From Streptomyces tendae (GTDB lineage: Bacteria; Actinomycetota; Actinomycetes; Streptomycetales; Streptomycetaceae): a stretch of DNA of 64,000 nt. The translations under genes and the position numbers were made by a program. Positions 53,036-61,945 of the stretch are shown piece after piece. Positions within the stretch are counted from its first letter, which is position 1. Each line of letters begins with the position of its first letter. The stretch covers positions 3,286,001 to 3,350,000 of the forward strand of contig NZ_CP043959.1 in the NCBI RefSeq assembly GCF_008632955.1, written 5' to 3'. The notes under the pieces are model-generated. The model was given only the letters and a program-made list of their open reading frames with translations, was not told the origin of the DNA and ran no database searches.

Positions 53036-53938
53036 ATGGCAGTCGCGCTCGACCGCATCCGGGTCGGTTCCGCCCCCGACTCCTGGGGCGTCTGGTTCCC
53101 CGACGACCCGCAGCAGGTGCCCTGGCAGCGCTTCCTCGACGAGGTCGCCGAGGCCGGCTACTCCTGGATCGAACTCGGCCCCTACGGCTACCTGCCGACC
53201 GACCCGGCCCGCCTCACCGACGAGGTGCGCAGCCGCAACCTGAGCGTCTCCGCCGGCACCATCTTCTGCGGGCTGCACCGCGGCCCGTCCGAGTGGGACG
53301 CCACCTGGGAGCAGGTCAGCCGCGTCGCCGCGCTCACCCAGGCGATGGGCGCCGAGCACCTGGTCGTCATCCCGTCGTTCTGGCGCGACGACAAGACCGC
53401 CGAGATCCTCGAACCCCCGGAGCTGACCACCGAGCAGTGGGGCCACCTCACCCGGGGCATGGAACGCCTCGGCCGCGAGGTGAAGGAGACGTACGGACTC
53501 GACATCGTCGTCCACCCGCACGCCGACACCCACATCGACACCGAGCAGCACGTCGAGCGGTTCCTCGACTCCACCGACTCGCGCCTGGTCAACCTCTGCC
53601 TGGACACCGGGCACTACGCCTACTGCGGCGGTGACAGCGTCAAGCTGATCGAGACCTACGGCGAACGCATCGGCTACCTGCACCTCAAGCAGGTCGACCC
53701 GGAGATCCTCGCCGACGTCGTCAAGAACGAGATCCCCTTCGGACCCGCCGTCCAGCGCGGCGTGATGTGCGAGCCGCCCGCCGGCGTGCCGGAGCTGGGC
53801 CCGGTCCTCACGGCCGCGCAGAAGCTGGGCGTGGACCTGTTCGCGATCGTCGAGCAGGACATGTACCCCTGCGAGCCCGACAAGCCGCTGCCCATCGCGG
53901 TGCGCACCCGGAAGTTCCTCCGCTCCTGCGGCGCCTGA
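53036..53938 (+). CDS. Sugar phosphate isomerase/epimerase, inosose dehydratase-like (IolE/IolH)
   Basis: A 300-residue xylose-isomerase-like TIM barrel. [20 protein letters not shown] at the start is typical of Streptomyces IolE/IolH-type proteins; metal-binding residues are in [37 protein letters not shown] and AIVEQDMYP. In the inositol pathway this fold gives 2-keto-myo-inositol dehydratase (IolE) or the accessory IolH; position between the transporter and iolG favours dehydratase. The ATG follows the ATPase stop within 2 nt. Confidence 0.8.
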   Translation: MAVALDRIRVGSAPDSWGVWFPDDPQQVPWQRFLDEVAEAGYSWIELGPYGYLPTDPARLTDEVRSRNLSVSAGTIFCGLHRGPSEWDATWEQVSRVAALTQAMGAEHLVVIPSFWRDDKTAEILEPPELTTEQWGHLTRGMERLGREVKETYGLDIVVHPHADTHIDTEQHVERFLDSTDSRLVNLCLDTGHYAYCGGDSVKLIETYGERIGYLHLKQVDPEILADVVKNEIPFGPAVQRGVMCEPPAGVPELGPVLTAAQKLGVDLFAIVEQDMYPCEPDKPLPIAVRTRKFLRSCGA

Positions 53939-53969
53939 CCACCACCCACCGGACCGGGAGGCGACACAC

Positions 53970-54989
53970 ATGAACCGGCGCGAGCCCCTCGGCATCGCCG
54001 TGATCGGCACCGGCCGCATGGGCGCCGACCACGTGCGGCGGATCGACCGGGTGATCAGCGGGGCGCGGGTCGCGGCGGTCGTCGACATCGACGGCGAACG
54101 CGCCAAGGCCGTCGCGGCCGGCGTCGACGGCTGCACCGCCCACACCGACGCGGCCGAGGCGATGGCGTCGGACGCCGTCGACGCCGTACTGATCGCCTCC
54201 TCGGGGCCCGCCCACGAGGAGGCCCTGCTCGCCGCGTTCGCGCGGGACCTTCCCGTGCTGTGCGAGAAGCCGCTCACCCCCGACGCGGCCTCCGCGCTGC
54301 GCGTCGTGGAAGCCGAACAGGCTCTCGGCCACCGCCGGGTGCAGGTCGGCTTCATGCGCCGCTACGACACCGAGTACGTCCGCCTGAAGGCCCTGCTGGG
54401 CAGCGGACAGCTGGGCCGGCCACTGATGCTGCACAACCGTCACCGCAACGTGGCCAGCCCGCCGTTCTTCACCAGCTCCATGCTGATCAGCGACTCCGTC
54501 GCCCACGAGGTCGACGCCACCCGCTGGCTGCTGGGCCACGAGATCACCGCCGTGACGGTGCTGCGGCCGGCCCCGTCCGCCGGCGCCCCCGACGGACTGC
54601 GCGACCCGCAGTTCGTCGTCCTGGAGACCGACGGCGGCGCGCTCTCCGACGTCGAGATCTTCGTCAACTGCGGCTTCGGCTACCAGGTGCAGGCCGAGGC
54701 GGTCTGCGAACGCGGCACCGCCCGCATCGGCGACGGCCACCAGCTGGTCACCAACATGGCGGGACGCTGGGGTGGCACCATCGCCCAGGACTGGACCGAG
54801 CGCTTCGCCCAGGCCTACGACGACGAGGTGCGGGCCTGGGTCGACGCCACCCGCCGCGGCGAGGTCACCGGCCCCAGCACCTGGGACGGCTACGCCGCTG
54901 CGGCCGTCTGCGAGGCCGGCGTCCGCGCCATGGAGGAGGGCGGCCGGGTGCGGGTCGACCTCGCGCAGAGGCCGCCGCTGTACGCCTGA
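53970..54989 (+). CDS. iolG: Inositol 2-dehydrogenase, Gfo/Idh/MocA family
   Basis: A 339-residue NAD-dependent dehydrogenase. [18 protein letters not shown] is the Rossmann motif, [10 protein letters not shown] the EKP catalytic motif, and [14 protein letters not shown] carries the Asp-x3-His-x3-Asp active-site residues (catalytic His). These together with the iol context support oxidation of myo-inositol to scyllo-inosose. GGAGG lies 8 nt before ATG 53970. Last gene of the rightward operon. Confidence 0.9.
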   Translation: MNRREPLGIAVIGTGRMGADHVRRIDRVISGARVAAVVDIDGERAKAVAAGVDGCTAHTDAAEAMASDAVDAVLIASSGPAHEEALLAAFARDLPVLCEKPLTPDAASALRVVEAEQALGHRRVQVGFMRRYDTEYVRLKALLGSGQLGRPLMLHNRHRNVASPPFFTSSMLISDSVAHEVDATRWLLGHEITAVTVLRPAPSAGAPDGLRDPQFVVLETDGGALSDVEIFVNCGFGYQVQAEAVCERGTARIGDGHQLVTNMAGRWGGTIAQDWTERFAQAYDDEVRAWVDATRRGEVTGPSTWDGYAAAAVCEAGVRAMEEGGRVRVDLAQRPPLYA

Positions 54990-55015
54990 ACCCGCCCGTC
55001 GCGTACGGGCCGGCC

Positions 55016-55690
55016 CTACGCCACGTCGTCCAGCCACAGCACAATGCCCGTCAGGCCGTTCAGCACCGCCGCCACCCCCGCCCGCACGGCGGCGGCGCAG
55101 CGGGCCTCGGTGAAGGACGCCGGGTCGTACGTGGACGACATGCCGAGCCCCTCGCCGCGGAACGAGGCCCCGCTCCAGTCGGCGGCCGTCACGTTCTCCG
55201 TCGGCTCGGCCAGCTCCGCCCCCACCACCAGGAACCGCTGGCCCAGATGGCTCGGGGTGACCGCCGCGAGCGGGTCCACCAGGTCGTTCCCCGCGCTGAC
55301 CACGAGGTCCGGCCCCATGTCCATGGCCTCCTGCACGGCGGCGACGTAACCGGTGGGGTCGTCGGCGGTCACCGTGCGCAGGTCGACGTCCTCCTCCTCG
55401 GCCCACTCCTGCACCGCGCTCACCAGCGACCTCGTCGGCCGGTCGTCCCCGGCGGTCAGCAGCACGACCCGGTACCCCTTCGGCGGGTGCACGTCGTCCC
55501 AGGAGCCCGGCCGCGGGGTCACGGTCGCCTCCGGCGTGGGCGTGGCGGTGGGGTCGACGAACCCCGGGCCGAGCGCGCCCACGGACGTGGGGGCGGCGTG
55601 CGGTCGCGACCAGTCGTCGGCCGAGGCGCATCCGGTGGCCAGTGCGGCGACCGCTGCCAGCACGGCGGCGGCCCGAAGCGGTGAACGCAA
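55016..55690 (-). CDS. Substrate-binding-like lipoprotein
   Basis: A 224-residue lipoprotein with a lipobox LATGC near residue 21. The Pro/Thr-rich linker (TPTPEATVTPRPG) leads to a type-1 periplasmic-binding/BMP-like half domain: YRVVLLTAGDD, AAVQEAMDMGPDLVVSAGNDLVDPL and LVVGAELAEPTENVTAAD. It is too short for a full binding protein and has no transporter partner, so it may be a ligand sensor. TTG 55690 has AGAGGGAC 8-10 nt upstream. Convergent with iolG. Confidence 0.72.
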   Translation of the reverse strand: MRSPLRAAAVLAAVAALATGCASADDWSRPHAAPTSVGALGPGFVDPTATPTPEATVTPRPGSWDDVHPPKGYRVVLLTAGDDRPTRSLVSAVQEWAEEEDVDLRTVTADDPTGYVAAVQEAMDMGPDLVVSAGNDLVDPLAAVTPSHLGQRFLVVGAELAEPTENVTAADWSGASFRGEGLGMSSTYDPASFTEARCAAAVRAGVAAVLNGLTGIVLWLDDVA

Positions 55691-55879
55691 GACGATCGTC
55701 CCTCTGAGCGGTGGCGGGTGCGGTGTGCGCGGATGGGCGCGCCCCCATCCTGCGCCGCCGCACACCCTCACCGACCCCGTCGAGGGCCCGGGAACGGGTT
55801 GTTGTCCGACGTTTCGCCACCGCGTCGGAAGCCGTTCATCCGCCCCGCGCACGGTGCTCCGGAAACCTGAAGGAGCACC

Positions 55880-57073
55880 ATGTCACAGCGGATTCGCCGC
55901 ACTCTTCTCACCCTGTGCCTGACCGTCGCCGCCCTGGCCGGGTTCGGCGGGCCGGCGCAGGCTCACGGCTTCACCTCCACCGTGTACGCCGACGTCGTCG
56001 AGACCGACGGCCGGCCCCGCACCACCCTGGAGCTCGAGTACGACCTGCTCGTCGTCTCCGCCGCCGACGCGGAGGACGACGACGCCCTCTTCCGGGAGGG
56101 CACGGCCGCCTTCGAGAACGGCGACGACCGCAGCCGGGCCCGGGTGCTCGACGACCACGCGAAGGCCGCGGTCGGCTACGTCACCCGGCGCTTCTCCCTC
56201 ACCTCCGGCGGCCGGCCCTGCACCGCCCACCGGGCGGGCGACGTCACCATGACCCGGCGCGAGGGCGTCCCGTACGCCGTCCTCGTCCTCGACTGGACCT
56301 GCGCGGACGGCGACGGACCGACGCTGCGCAGCACGCTGTTCCCCGACCGGGAGCAGTACGTCAAGGACACGAAGACGATCGTCACCTATGCCGTCGACGG
56401 ACTCTCGGGCAGCGCCGCGCTCGACGCCGCCCACCCGTCCTTCTCCCTCGACCAGGCCTGGTACGAGCGGTTCGCGGAGTTCTTCCGCCTGGGCGCCGAG
56501 CACCTGCTGACCGGCGTCGACCACATCCTGTTCCTGCTGGCCCTGATCGTGGGCTCGCGCACCCCGCGTGAGGTCGTGCTCGCCGCGACCAGCTTCACAT
56601 TGGCCCACTCGGTCACCTTCCTGCTCGCCGCGCTCGGCCTGGTGGACGTCCCCGCCGACGTCGTGGAACCCGTCATCGCCGCGTCGATCGCCGTCGTCGC
56701 GGGCTGGCACCTGTGGCGGCTCGCCCGCCGCGACGACCGCCGGCCCACGTTCGGGCGAGGCCACTTCCGGCTCGACCGGGCCGGCTGGACCCGGCTGGCC
56801 GTCGTGTTCTGCTTCGGGCTGGTGCACGGGCTCGGGTTCGCGGGGGCGCTGGGCATCGACGCGGCGTGGTCCTGGACCCTGCTGTGGTCGCTGGCGGTGT
56901 TCAACCTCGGGATCGAGGCGGTGCAGCTGGCGCTCATCGGGCTCAGCTTCCCCGCGCTGGCGATGCTGCGGCACCGGGCACCCCGGGCGGGCCGCCTCGT
57001 CACCGGACTCGCCGCCGCCGGGGTCGCCGTCATGGGCCTGATCTGGTGCGTGCAGCGCATTACCGAAACCTGA
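55880..57073 (+). CDS. HupE/UreJ family membrane protein with extracellular N-domain
   Basis: A 397-residue protein. A signal peptide ends near AQAHG; a roughly 190-residue outward domain with cysteines C113 and C143-type positions follows; then six membrane segments begin with FRLGAEHLLTGVDHILFLLALIVG and continue through SFTLAHSVTFLLAALGLV and FGLVHGLGFAGAL, the HupE/UreJ_2 family signature with its metal-type histidines. These are thought to move nickel/cobalt or other metals but the function of actinobacterial members is unknown. AAGGAG lies 6 nt before ATG 55880. Confidence 0.87.
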   Translation: MSQRIRRTLLTLCLTVAALAGFGGPAQAHGFTSTVYADVVETDGRPRTTLELEYDLLVVSAADAEDDDALFREGTAAFENGDDRSRARVLDDHAKAAVGYVTRRFSLTSGGRPCTAHRAGDVTMTRREGVPYAVLVLDWTCADGDGPTLRSTLFPDREQYVKDTKTIVTYAVDGLSGSAALDAAHPSFSLDQAWYERFAEFFRLGAEHLLTGVDHILFLLALIVGSRTPREVVLAATSFTLAHSVTFLLAALGLVDVPADVVEPVIAASIAVVAGWHLWRLARRDDRRPTFGRGHFRLDRAGWTRLAVVFCFGLVHGLGFAGALGIDAAWSWTLLWSLAVFNLGIEAVQLALIGLSFPALAMLRHRAPRAGRLVTGLAAAGVAVMGLIWCVQRITET

Positions 57074-57195
57074 ACCGCCCTTGGCGAAACGTTCAGGCAA
57101 GGCGATCGGAGCGTTCCCCACCGGTTCATGGCGGGCCGACACCGTTCACATCGCCAATCCGTGCACTCATGTACGCACAAGGAACGAAAGAACTC

Positions 57196-59151
57196 ATGAG
57201 ACCCAGCAGCAAGACCCAGACCGACGGCTCCGTCCGGCGCCGTGTGGCCGGCGGTGCCGCCACGGCGGTCCTGGGACTGACCATGGCGCTCGGCGGCGGC
57301 GGGGCGGCCCCGGCCGTCGCGGCCGACTCCGCCGAACTGTCCGGCGTCGTCCTCGGCGTCGGCGCCGACGAGACCCAGCGGACCGTCACCTGGTACTCCA
57401 CCGCGGACACCGCGCAGCAGCTCCAGGTCGCCCCCACCGCCACCGTCACCGACGGAGGGTTCCCGGCCGACGCGGCCACCTTCGCCGCCACCGGCGGCGC
57501 CAACATCGCCTCCAGTGGCGGCTTCAACCGCCACGCCACCGTCACCGGCCTCAAGGAGAACGTCGAGTACTCCTACCGGGTCGGCTCCGAGGGCAACTGG
57601 TCGAAGACGTACACCTTCAGGACGCGTGACTTCGAGGGCGACTACGACTTCCTCTTCCTCGGCGACCCGCAGATCGGCTCCAGCGGCGACGCGCAGAAGG
57701 ACGGCGCGGGCTGGGCCGACACCCTGAAGGTGGCCACCGAGGCCAACCCCGACGCCGAACTGCTCGTGTCCGGCGGCGACCACGTCGAGAGCGCCAACGA
57801 CGAGAAGCAGTGGACGTCGTTCCTCGGCCCCGACCAGCTCCGCCAGGTCCCGCTCGCCGCCACCATCGGCAACCACGACGTCGGCGGCAAGGCCTACGAG
57901 CAGCACCACTTCACGCCCAACACCGACCGGTCCGACGCGTACTACGACAAGGACGCGGCGACCCGGTCCGGCGGCGACTACTGGTTCATCCACAAGGACG
58001 TGCTGTTCATCGACATCAACAGCAACGCCCAGAGCGACACCAAGGACGCCCAGCACGTCGACTACATCACCGACGTCATCAAGAAGCACGGCTCGGAAGC
58101 CAAGTGGAAGGTGCTGGTCTACCACCACTCCATCTACTCGCCCGCCAGCCACTCCTACGACCAGGGCAACAAGGACCGCCGCAAGGACTTCACCACGGCG
58201 TTCTCCGACCTGGGCATCGACATGGTGCTGCAGGGCCACGACCACAGCTACTCGCGCAGCTACGCCATCAAGAACGGCCAGAAGGCCGATCCGACGGAGC
58301 AGCCGGGCCAGGCCGAGGTCTACCCGGGCCCGGGCGGCGTCATCTACGTGACCGCCAACTCCGCCTCGGGCTCGAAGTACTACGACATCAAGAAGCCCGA
58401 CAACTCCGGCACGGGCGTCCAGGGCAACGGCCCCGACCCGCTCAACCCGGACAACTTCTGGTTCAACTCGGTCGAGAACCAGGAGCACGTCCGCTCCTAC
58501 GTCCGCGTCAAGGTCCGGTCCGACAAGCTGGTCCTGGAGAACGTGCGCTCCGGCACCTGCGCCACGCCGAACCCGGCCGTCGACAACGGCAACGTCCCCT
58601 GCTCCAACCCGGACAGGCCGGTCGGCTCGGTGGTCGACAAGGTCACCGTGCACCCGTACAACGGTGACGGACAGTCCCTCCAGGTGAACGTCCCGGACGC
58701 GGCGCCCGGCGAGTTCGGCTGGACCATCGACGGCTACAACGGCCTGGTCGACCTCGGTACGGCCACGGAGCGCGACGGCGACCACTTCGAGGCCGCCGGC
58801 AAGATCAACCCGCTCCGGGTGACCGACAGCCGCCGCTCGCTCGCGCCCTGGTCGGTCTCGGCCAACGTGAGCGACTTCCAGGACGCCGGCAAGAAGTTCT
58901 CCGGCTCCTACCTCGGCTGGAAGCCGTACGTCCTCAACGGCGGCGCGGGCGCCAAGGCGGCCTCCGCCGTGGCCTCCGGCTACGACGACAAGGGTGCCGG
59001 TCTGTCCGTCTCGCGGGGGCTCGCCTCCGCCGAGCAGGGCCACCCAAGGGGCGAGGCCCGGCTGGGCGCCGACCTGGACCTGAAGATCCCGGACAGCGTC
59101 GCGAAGGGCTCCTACCGGGCGACCCTCACGATCACCGCGCTGAGCAGCTGA
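57196..59151 (+). CDS. Secreted purple acid phosphatase-like metallophosphoesterase with WxL-like C-terminus
   Basis: A 651-residue secreted enzyme. The signal peptide ends at AVA-ADS near residue 37. An N-terminal fibronectin-III-like PAP domain (GVGADETQRTVTWYS) precedes the calcineurin-type phosphoesterase: FLGDPQIG, VSGGDHVES, TIGNHDVGG, VYHHSIYSPAS and LQGHDHSYSRS, which give the two-metal ligands. The last 170 residues are WxL-like: VTDSRRSLAPWSVSANVSDF and KGSYRATLTITALS. It precedes a DUF916 gene. Target phosphate esters unknown. Confidence 0.88.
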   Translation: MRPSSKTQTDGSVRRRVAGGAATAVLGLTMALGGGGAAPAVAADSAELSGVVLGVGADETQRTVTWYSTADTAQQLQVAPTATVTDGGFPADAATFAATGGANIASSGGFNRHATVTGLKENVEYSYRVGSEGNWSKTYTFRTRDFEGDYDFLFLGDPQIGSSGDAQKDGAGWADTLKVATEANPDAELLVSGGDHVESANDEKQWTSFLGPDQLRQVPLAATIGNHDVGGKAYEQHHFTPNTDRSDAYYDKDAATRSGGDYWFIHKDVLFIDINSNAQSDTKDAQHVDYITDVIKKHGSEAKWKVLVYHHSIYSPASHSYDQGNKDRRKDFTTAFSDLGIDMVLQGHDHSYSRSYAIKNGQKADPTEQPGQAEVYPGPGGVIYVTANSASGSKYYDIKKPDNSGTGVQGNGPDPLNPDNFWFNSVENQEHVRSYVRVKVRSDKLVLENVRSGTCATPNPAVDNGNVPCSNPDRPVGSVVDKVTVHPYNGDGQSLQVNVPDAAPGEFGWTIDGYNGLVDLGTATERDGDHFEAAGKINPLRVTDSRRSLAPWSVSANVSDFQDAGKKFSGSYLGWKPYVLNGGAGAKAASAVASGYDDKGAGLSVSRGLASAEQGHPRGEARLGADLDLKIPDSVAKGSYRATLTITALSS

Positions 59152-59161
59152 TCCGTCCGAC

Positions 59162-59200
59162 GGCGTGGCGGGGCACGCACCTTGTGTGCCCCGCCACGCC
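59162..59200 (+). terminator. Hairpin between metallophosphoesterase and DUF916 genes
   Basis: A 15-bp perfect stem GGCGTGGCGGGGCAC/GTGCCCCGCCACGCC with a 9-nt loop, 10 nt after the stop and 24 nt before the next ATG. It may end the first gene or attenuate the second. Confidence 0.75.
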
Positions 59201-59224
59201 TCCCGCTCCTGGAGAACCCCCCGT

Positions 59225-60298
59225 ATGCACGTGCTCGCCGTCTCCCGACGGACACCCCGCCTTCCCGTTCGCCTCACCGTACTTCTCCGCGCCGCCGTCC
59301 TCGGCCTGCTGACGGCCCTCGCACTCGTCTGCGCGCACCCGACACCCGCGGCGGCCGCCGACGGCGACGTCAGCTGGCGGGTCCGCACCGGCGCCAACGC
59401 CTACGGCGACGACCGCTCCAGCTTCAGCTACGCGGTGAACCCGGGCGGCACGGTCGAGGACACCATGGTCGTCACCAACCGCGGCAGGACACCGCTGCGG
59501 CTCGCCGTCTACGCCTCCGACGGCTACACCACCGACGCCGGACAGCTCGACCTGCTCACCCGCGACAAGAAGTCGACCGGCGTGGGCGTGTGGACCCGCC
59601 CGGAGGTCACCGCCGTCACCGTCGCGCCCGGGAAGTCGGCCGACGTCCCCTTCACCGTCACCGTCCCGGAGAACGCCACCCCCGGCGACCACGTCGGCGG
59701 CCTCCTCACCTCCCTCAAGCAGGCCGACACCGCCGCCGGTATCAACGTCGACCGGCGCCTCGGCCTCCGTGTCGCCGTCCGGGTCGGCGGCGAGCTGAAG
59801 CCGCGCCTCGCGGTGGAGGACGCGCACCTCGACTACCACGGCAGCGCGGGTCCCTTCTCGAAGGGCTCGGCCACCGTCACCTACACGGTCCACAACACGG
59901 GCAACGCCCTGCTCTCGGGACGTCAGGAGGTGGCCGTGGAGGGACCGTTCGGATGGCTGCGCACGGCCGCGGGCGACCTGCCCGACACGCCCGCGCTGCT
60001 GCCGGGGGAGCGGTGGAAGGTGACGGTGCCTGTGGCGGACGTCGCCCCCGGGGTCCGGCTCACGGCCACCGCGAAGGTGCTGCCCCTGCTGACGGACGCC
60101 TCCGGGTCCACGACTCCGCTGAAGCCGGTCGAGGGGACTGCGGGCGCGTGGGCCGTCCCGTGGACGCTCACGCTGCTCGTGCTGCTGCTGATCGCGGTGG
60201 TCACCGCGATCGTGCTCCTCGCCCGCCGCAACCGCGCCCGCCGCAAGGCCCGCGAGGCGGCACTGGTCCGCGACGCGGTGAAGGCGGCACTGGGCTGA
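59225..60298 (+). CDS. DUF916 (WxL-interacting peptidoglycan-binding) membrane protein
   Basis: A 357-residue protein with a signal peptide ending near AAA-ADG (about 46). The outward part shows the DUF916 fold: FSYAVNPGGTVEDTMVVTNRG, VTVAPGKSADVPFTVTVPENATPGDHVGG, and the later VTYTVHNTGNALL. One membrane helix (VPWTLTLLVLLLIAVVTAIV, about 312-333) is followed by an Arg/Lys-rich tail in the cytoplasm. In Firmicutes, DUF916 proteins bind WxL domains and peptidoglycan. ATG 59225 has GGAG 10 nt upstream. Confidence 0.85.
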   Translation: MHVLAVSRRTPRLPVRLTVLLRAAVLGLLTALALVCAHPTPAAAADGDVSWRVRTGANAYGDDRSSFSYAVNPGGTVEDTMVVTNRGRTPLRLAVYASDGYTTDAGQLDLLTRDKKSTGVGVWTRPEVTAVTVAPGKSADVPFTVTVPENATPGDHVGGLLTSLKQADTAAGINVDRRLGLRVAVRVGGELKPRLAVEDAHLDYHGSAGPFSKGSATVTYTVHNTGNALLSGRQEVAVEGPFGWLRTAAGDLPDTPALLPGERWKVTVPVADVAPGVRLTATAKVLPLLTDASGSTTPLKPVEGTAGAWAVPWTLTLLVLLLIAVVTAIVLLARRNRARRKAREAALVRDAVKAALG

Positions 60299-60308
60299 GC
60301 TCGCGTCG

Positions 60309-60475
60309 CTGCGGCGCCGGTTCTGTCCGGTGGGGGTTGGGGCTGTGTGTCTGCGGCGCCGGTTCTGACCGGTGGGGGTTGGGGCTGTGTGTCTGCGGCG
60401 ACGGTTCTGACCGGTGGGGGTGAGGTCGTGTGCCTGCGGCGCAGGGTTGCGCTTCGGTGGGGGCGGGCGTAGCGC
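60309..60475. repeat. 42-bp tandem repeat array, four copies
   Basis: Units start with CTGCGGCG and run through GGTTCTGACCGGTGGGGG at 60309-60350, 60351-60392, 60393-60433 (41 nt) and a degenerate 60434-60475. The unit length is a multiple of 3 and of the helical repeat. No cas genes or unique spacers, so not CRISPR. Confidence 0.85.
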
Positions 60476-60720
60476 CTACGGGCGGTGGGTGGTGCGGGGC
60501 CGCGGTGGGGGCGGTCGTCCTCGGTCTGGCGCGAGGAAGCCCGCCTACTGGGCGCGGACGCGCCAGCCGCTGCGGGCGCCCACCCCCACCCCGTCCCCTC
60601 CCCGCCGCGCGCGGCACGACCAACAGCGGTGGCGGACGCCGCTCCTGCCAACCGTAGACGCGCGGCCGGGCGGCGGGGCACGCCCCCGCCAGCTGCGGGC
60701 AGTCGTGCCGCTGGGGCGGC

Positions 60721-60922
60721 ACGGGTGGGCGCGGCGGCACCCCGTAGCGCCGGGTTGCGCAGACTCCCCCCGGCCCACACCCGCGCCGGCGTCGCGGTGC
60801 GGAGCCCCGGCCCACACCCGCGTCGGCGGGCCGTTGCGTACGGGTGGGCGCGGCGGCACCCCGTAGCGCCGGGTTGCGCAGACTCCCCCCGGCCCACACC
60901 CGCGTCGGCGGGCCGTTGCGTA
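60721..60922. repeat. Nested direct repeats of about 71-82 bp
   Basis: A 71-bp segment beginning ACGGGTGGGCGCGGCGGCAC occurs at 60721-60791 and 60840-60910 with one mismatch. A second shared block containing GGCCCACACCCGCGTCGGCG occurs at 60807-60840 and 60889-60922. Together they look like an 82-bp unit repeated with a short insertion. Confidence 0.85.
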
Positions 60923-60934
60923 CCGCGAGTCGGC

Positions 60935-61945
60935 TCAGGGTGCGGTGCGAGGCCGTGGGGACAGTCCCGCGGCCGTGTAGCACGCGTCGATCAGCCGCAT
61001 CGTCGCCACCGCGTCGTCCGCGTCGAGGGGCAGGGACGCCTCCCGACGTACCCGGGCGGCGAACGCCTCCAACTGGTAGGCGTACGACGAGCGGGTGCCC
61101 AGGTGCTCCGTGCGCTCGCCCTCGGCGGTGCGGATCACGACCCGGTCGTCCAGCTGCGGCAGCACGAAGTTCGGGGCGGTCGCCTCGCCCCGGCTGCCGA
61201 CGATCCGCAGGCTCATCTCCAGGCGGTCGTACGCCATGTGGCAGCGGGCCGTGCCGGTGGCGCCCCCCGGGAACAACAGGTCGGCGTCCAGCCACTCGTC
61301 CACGCCCGGCGCGCCCGTCCGCTCCCCGGCCCGTGCCGCGACCGGGCGCGGCGCGCCACCCGCGTACGGGGCGAGCACGCGCAGCGCGTGCAGGCCGTAG
61401 CAGCCGAGGTCCATCAGGGCACCCCCGGCCAGCGGCAGCGACCAGCGCGGGTCGTCCGCCTCCGGGGCGGGGATGGCCACCAACGCCTCGGCGTGCCGCA
61501 GTTCGCCCAGTTCACCGGAGGCCAGCAGCTCGTGCAGCCGCCGGGTCACCGGGTGGAACAGGTAGTGGAAGGCCTCCATGAACACGGTGCCGGACGCCCT
61601 CGCCGCCTCCCGCACCTCCTCGGCCTCCGCGGCGTTGCTCGCCGACGGCTTCTCCGTCAGCACATGCTTGCCGGCCGCCAGCGCCGCCAGGTTCCACGGT
61701 CCGTGCAGCCCGTTGGCGAGCGGGTTGTAGACCACCTCGACCTCGGGGTCGGCGAGCAGTTCGGCGTACGAGCCGAGGGTCCGCTCCACACCGTGCGCGG
61801 CGGCGAAGACCTCGGCACGGGAGCGGTCGCGGGCGGCCACCGCGACCAGACGGTGGCCGCCGGCCCGGGCCGGGGCGACGAGGGCGCGCTCGGTGATCCG
61901 TGCGGCCCCCAGGATGCCGATGCGCAGTGGAGCGCACTCGCTCAT
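60935..61945 (-). CDS. Gfo/Idh/MocA family oxidoreductase
   Basis: A 336-residue NAD(P)-dependent dehydrogenase. RIGILGAARITERALVAPAR is the Rossmann motif, VLTEKPSASNAAEAEE the EKP motif, and GGALMDLGCYGLHALRVLA the active-site region with catalytic His. This subclass is close to trans-1,2-dihydrobenzenediol/xylose-type dehydrogenases. ATG 61945 overlaps the previous stop (ATGA), so it is coupled to the upstream paralogue. The substrate is a sugar or inositol derivative, not determined. Confidence 0.85.
   Translation of the reverse strand: MSECAPLRIGILGAARITERALVAPARAGGHRLVAVAARDRSRAEVFAAAHGVERTLGSYAELLADPEVEVVYNPLANGLHGPWNLAALAAGKHVLTEKPSASNAAEAEEVREAARASGTVFMEAFHYLFHPVTRRLHELLASGELGELRHAEALVAIPAPEADDPRWSLPLAGGALMDLGCYGLHALRVLAPYAGGAPRPVAARAGERTGAPGVDEWLDADLLFPGGATGTARCHMAYDRLEMSLRIVGSRGEATAPNFVLPQLDDRVVIRTAEGERTEHLGTRSSYAYQLEAFAARVRREASLPLDADDAVATMRLIDACYTAAGLSPRPRTAP

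Larger units (their letters stand above)
60299..60934. repeat. 636-nt non-coding repeat region
   Basis: Between DUF916 and the dehydrogenase gene. Reading frames here follow the repeats and have no homology-like signal. Two repeat families fill it: a 42-bp tandem array at 60309-60475 and nested direct repeats at 60721-60922. Between them (60476-60720) is a GC-rich stretch with short inverted repeats and no gene that I can recognise. Confidence 0.7.

Noticed and set aside
56386..59397. A 1003-codon open frame on the minus strand
   Set aside because: It is antisense to the HupE and phosphoesterase genes, has Val/Gly/Asp-rich shadow composition and no motif.
60309..60475. Possible CRISPR array
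   Set aside because: The units are contiguous tandem copies without unique spacers, and there are no cas genes.
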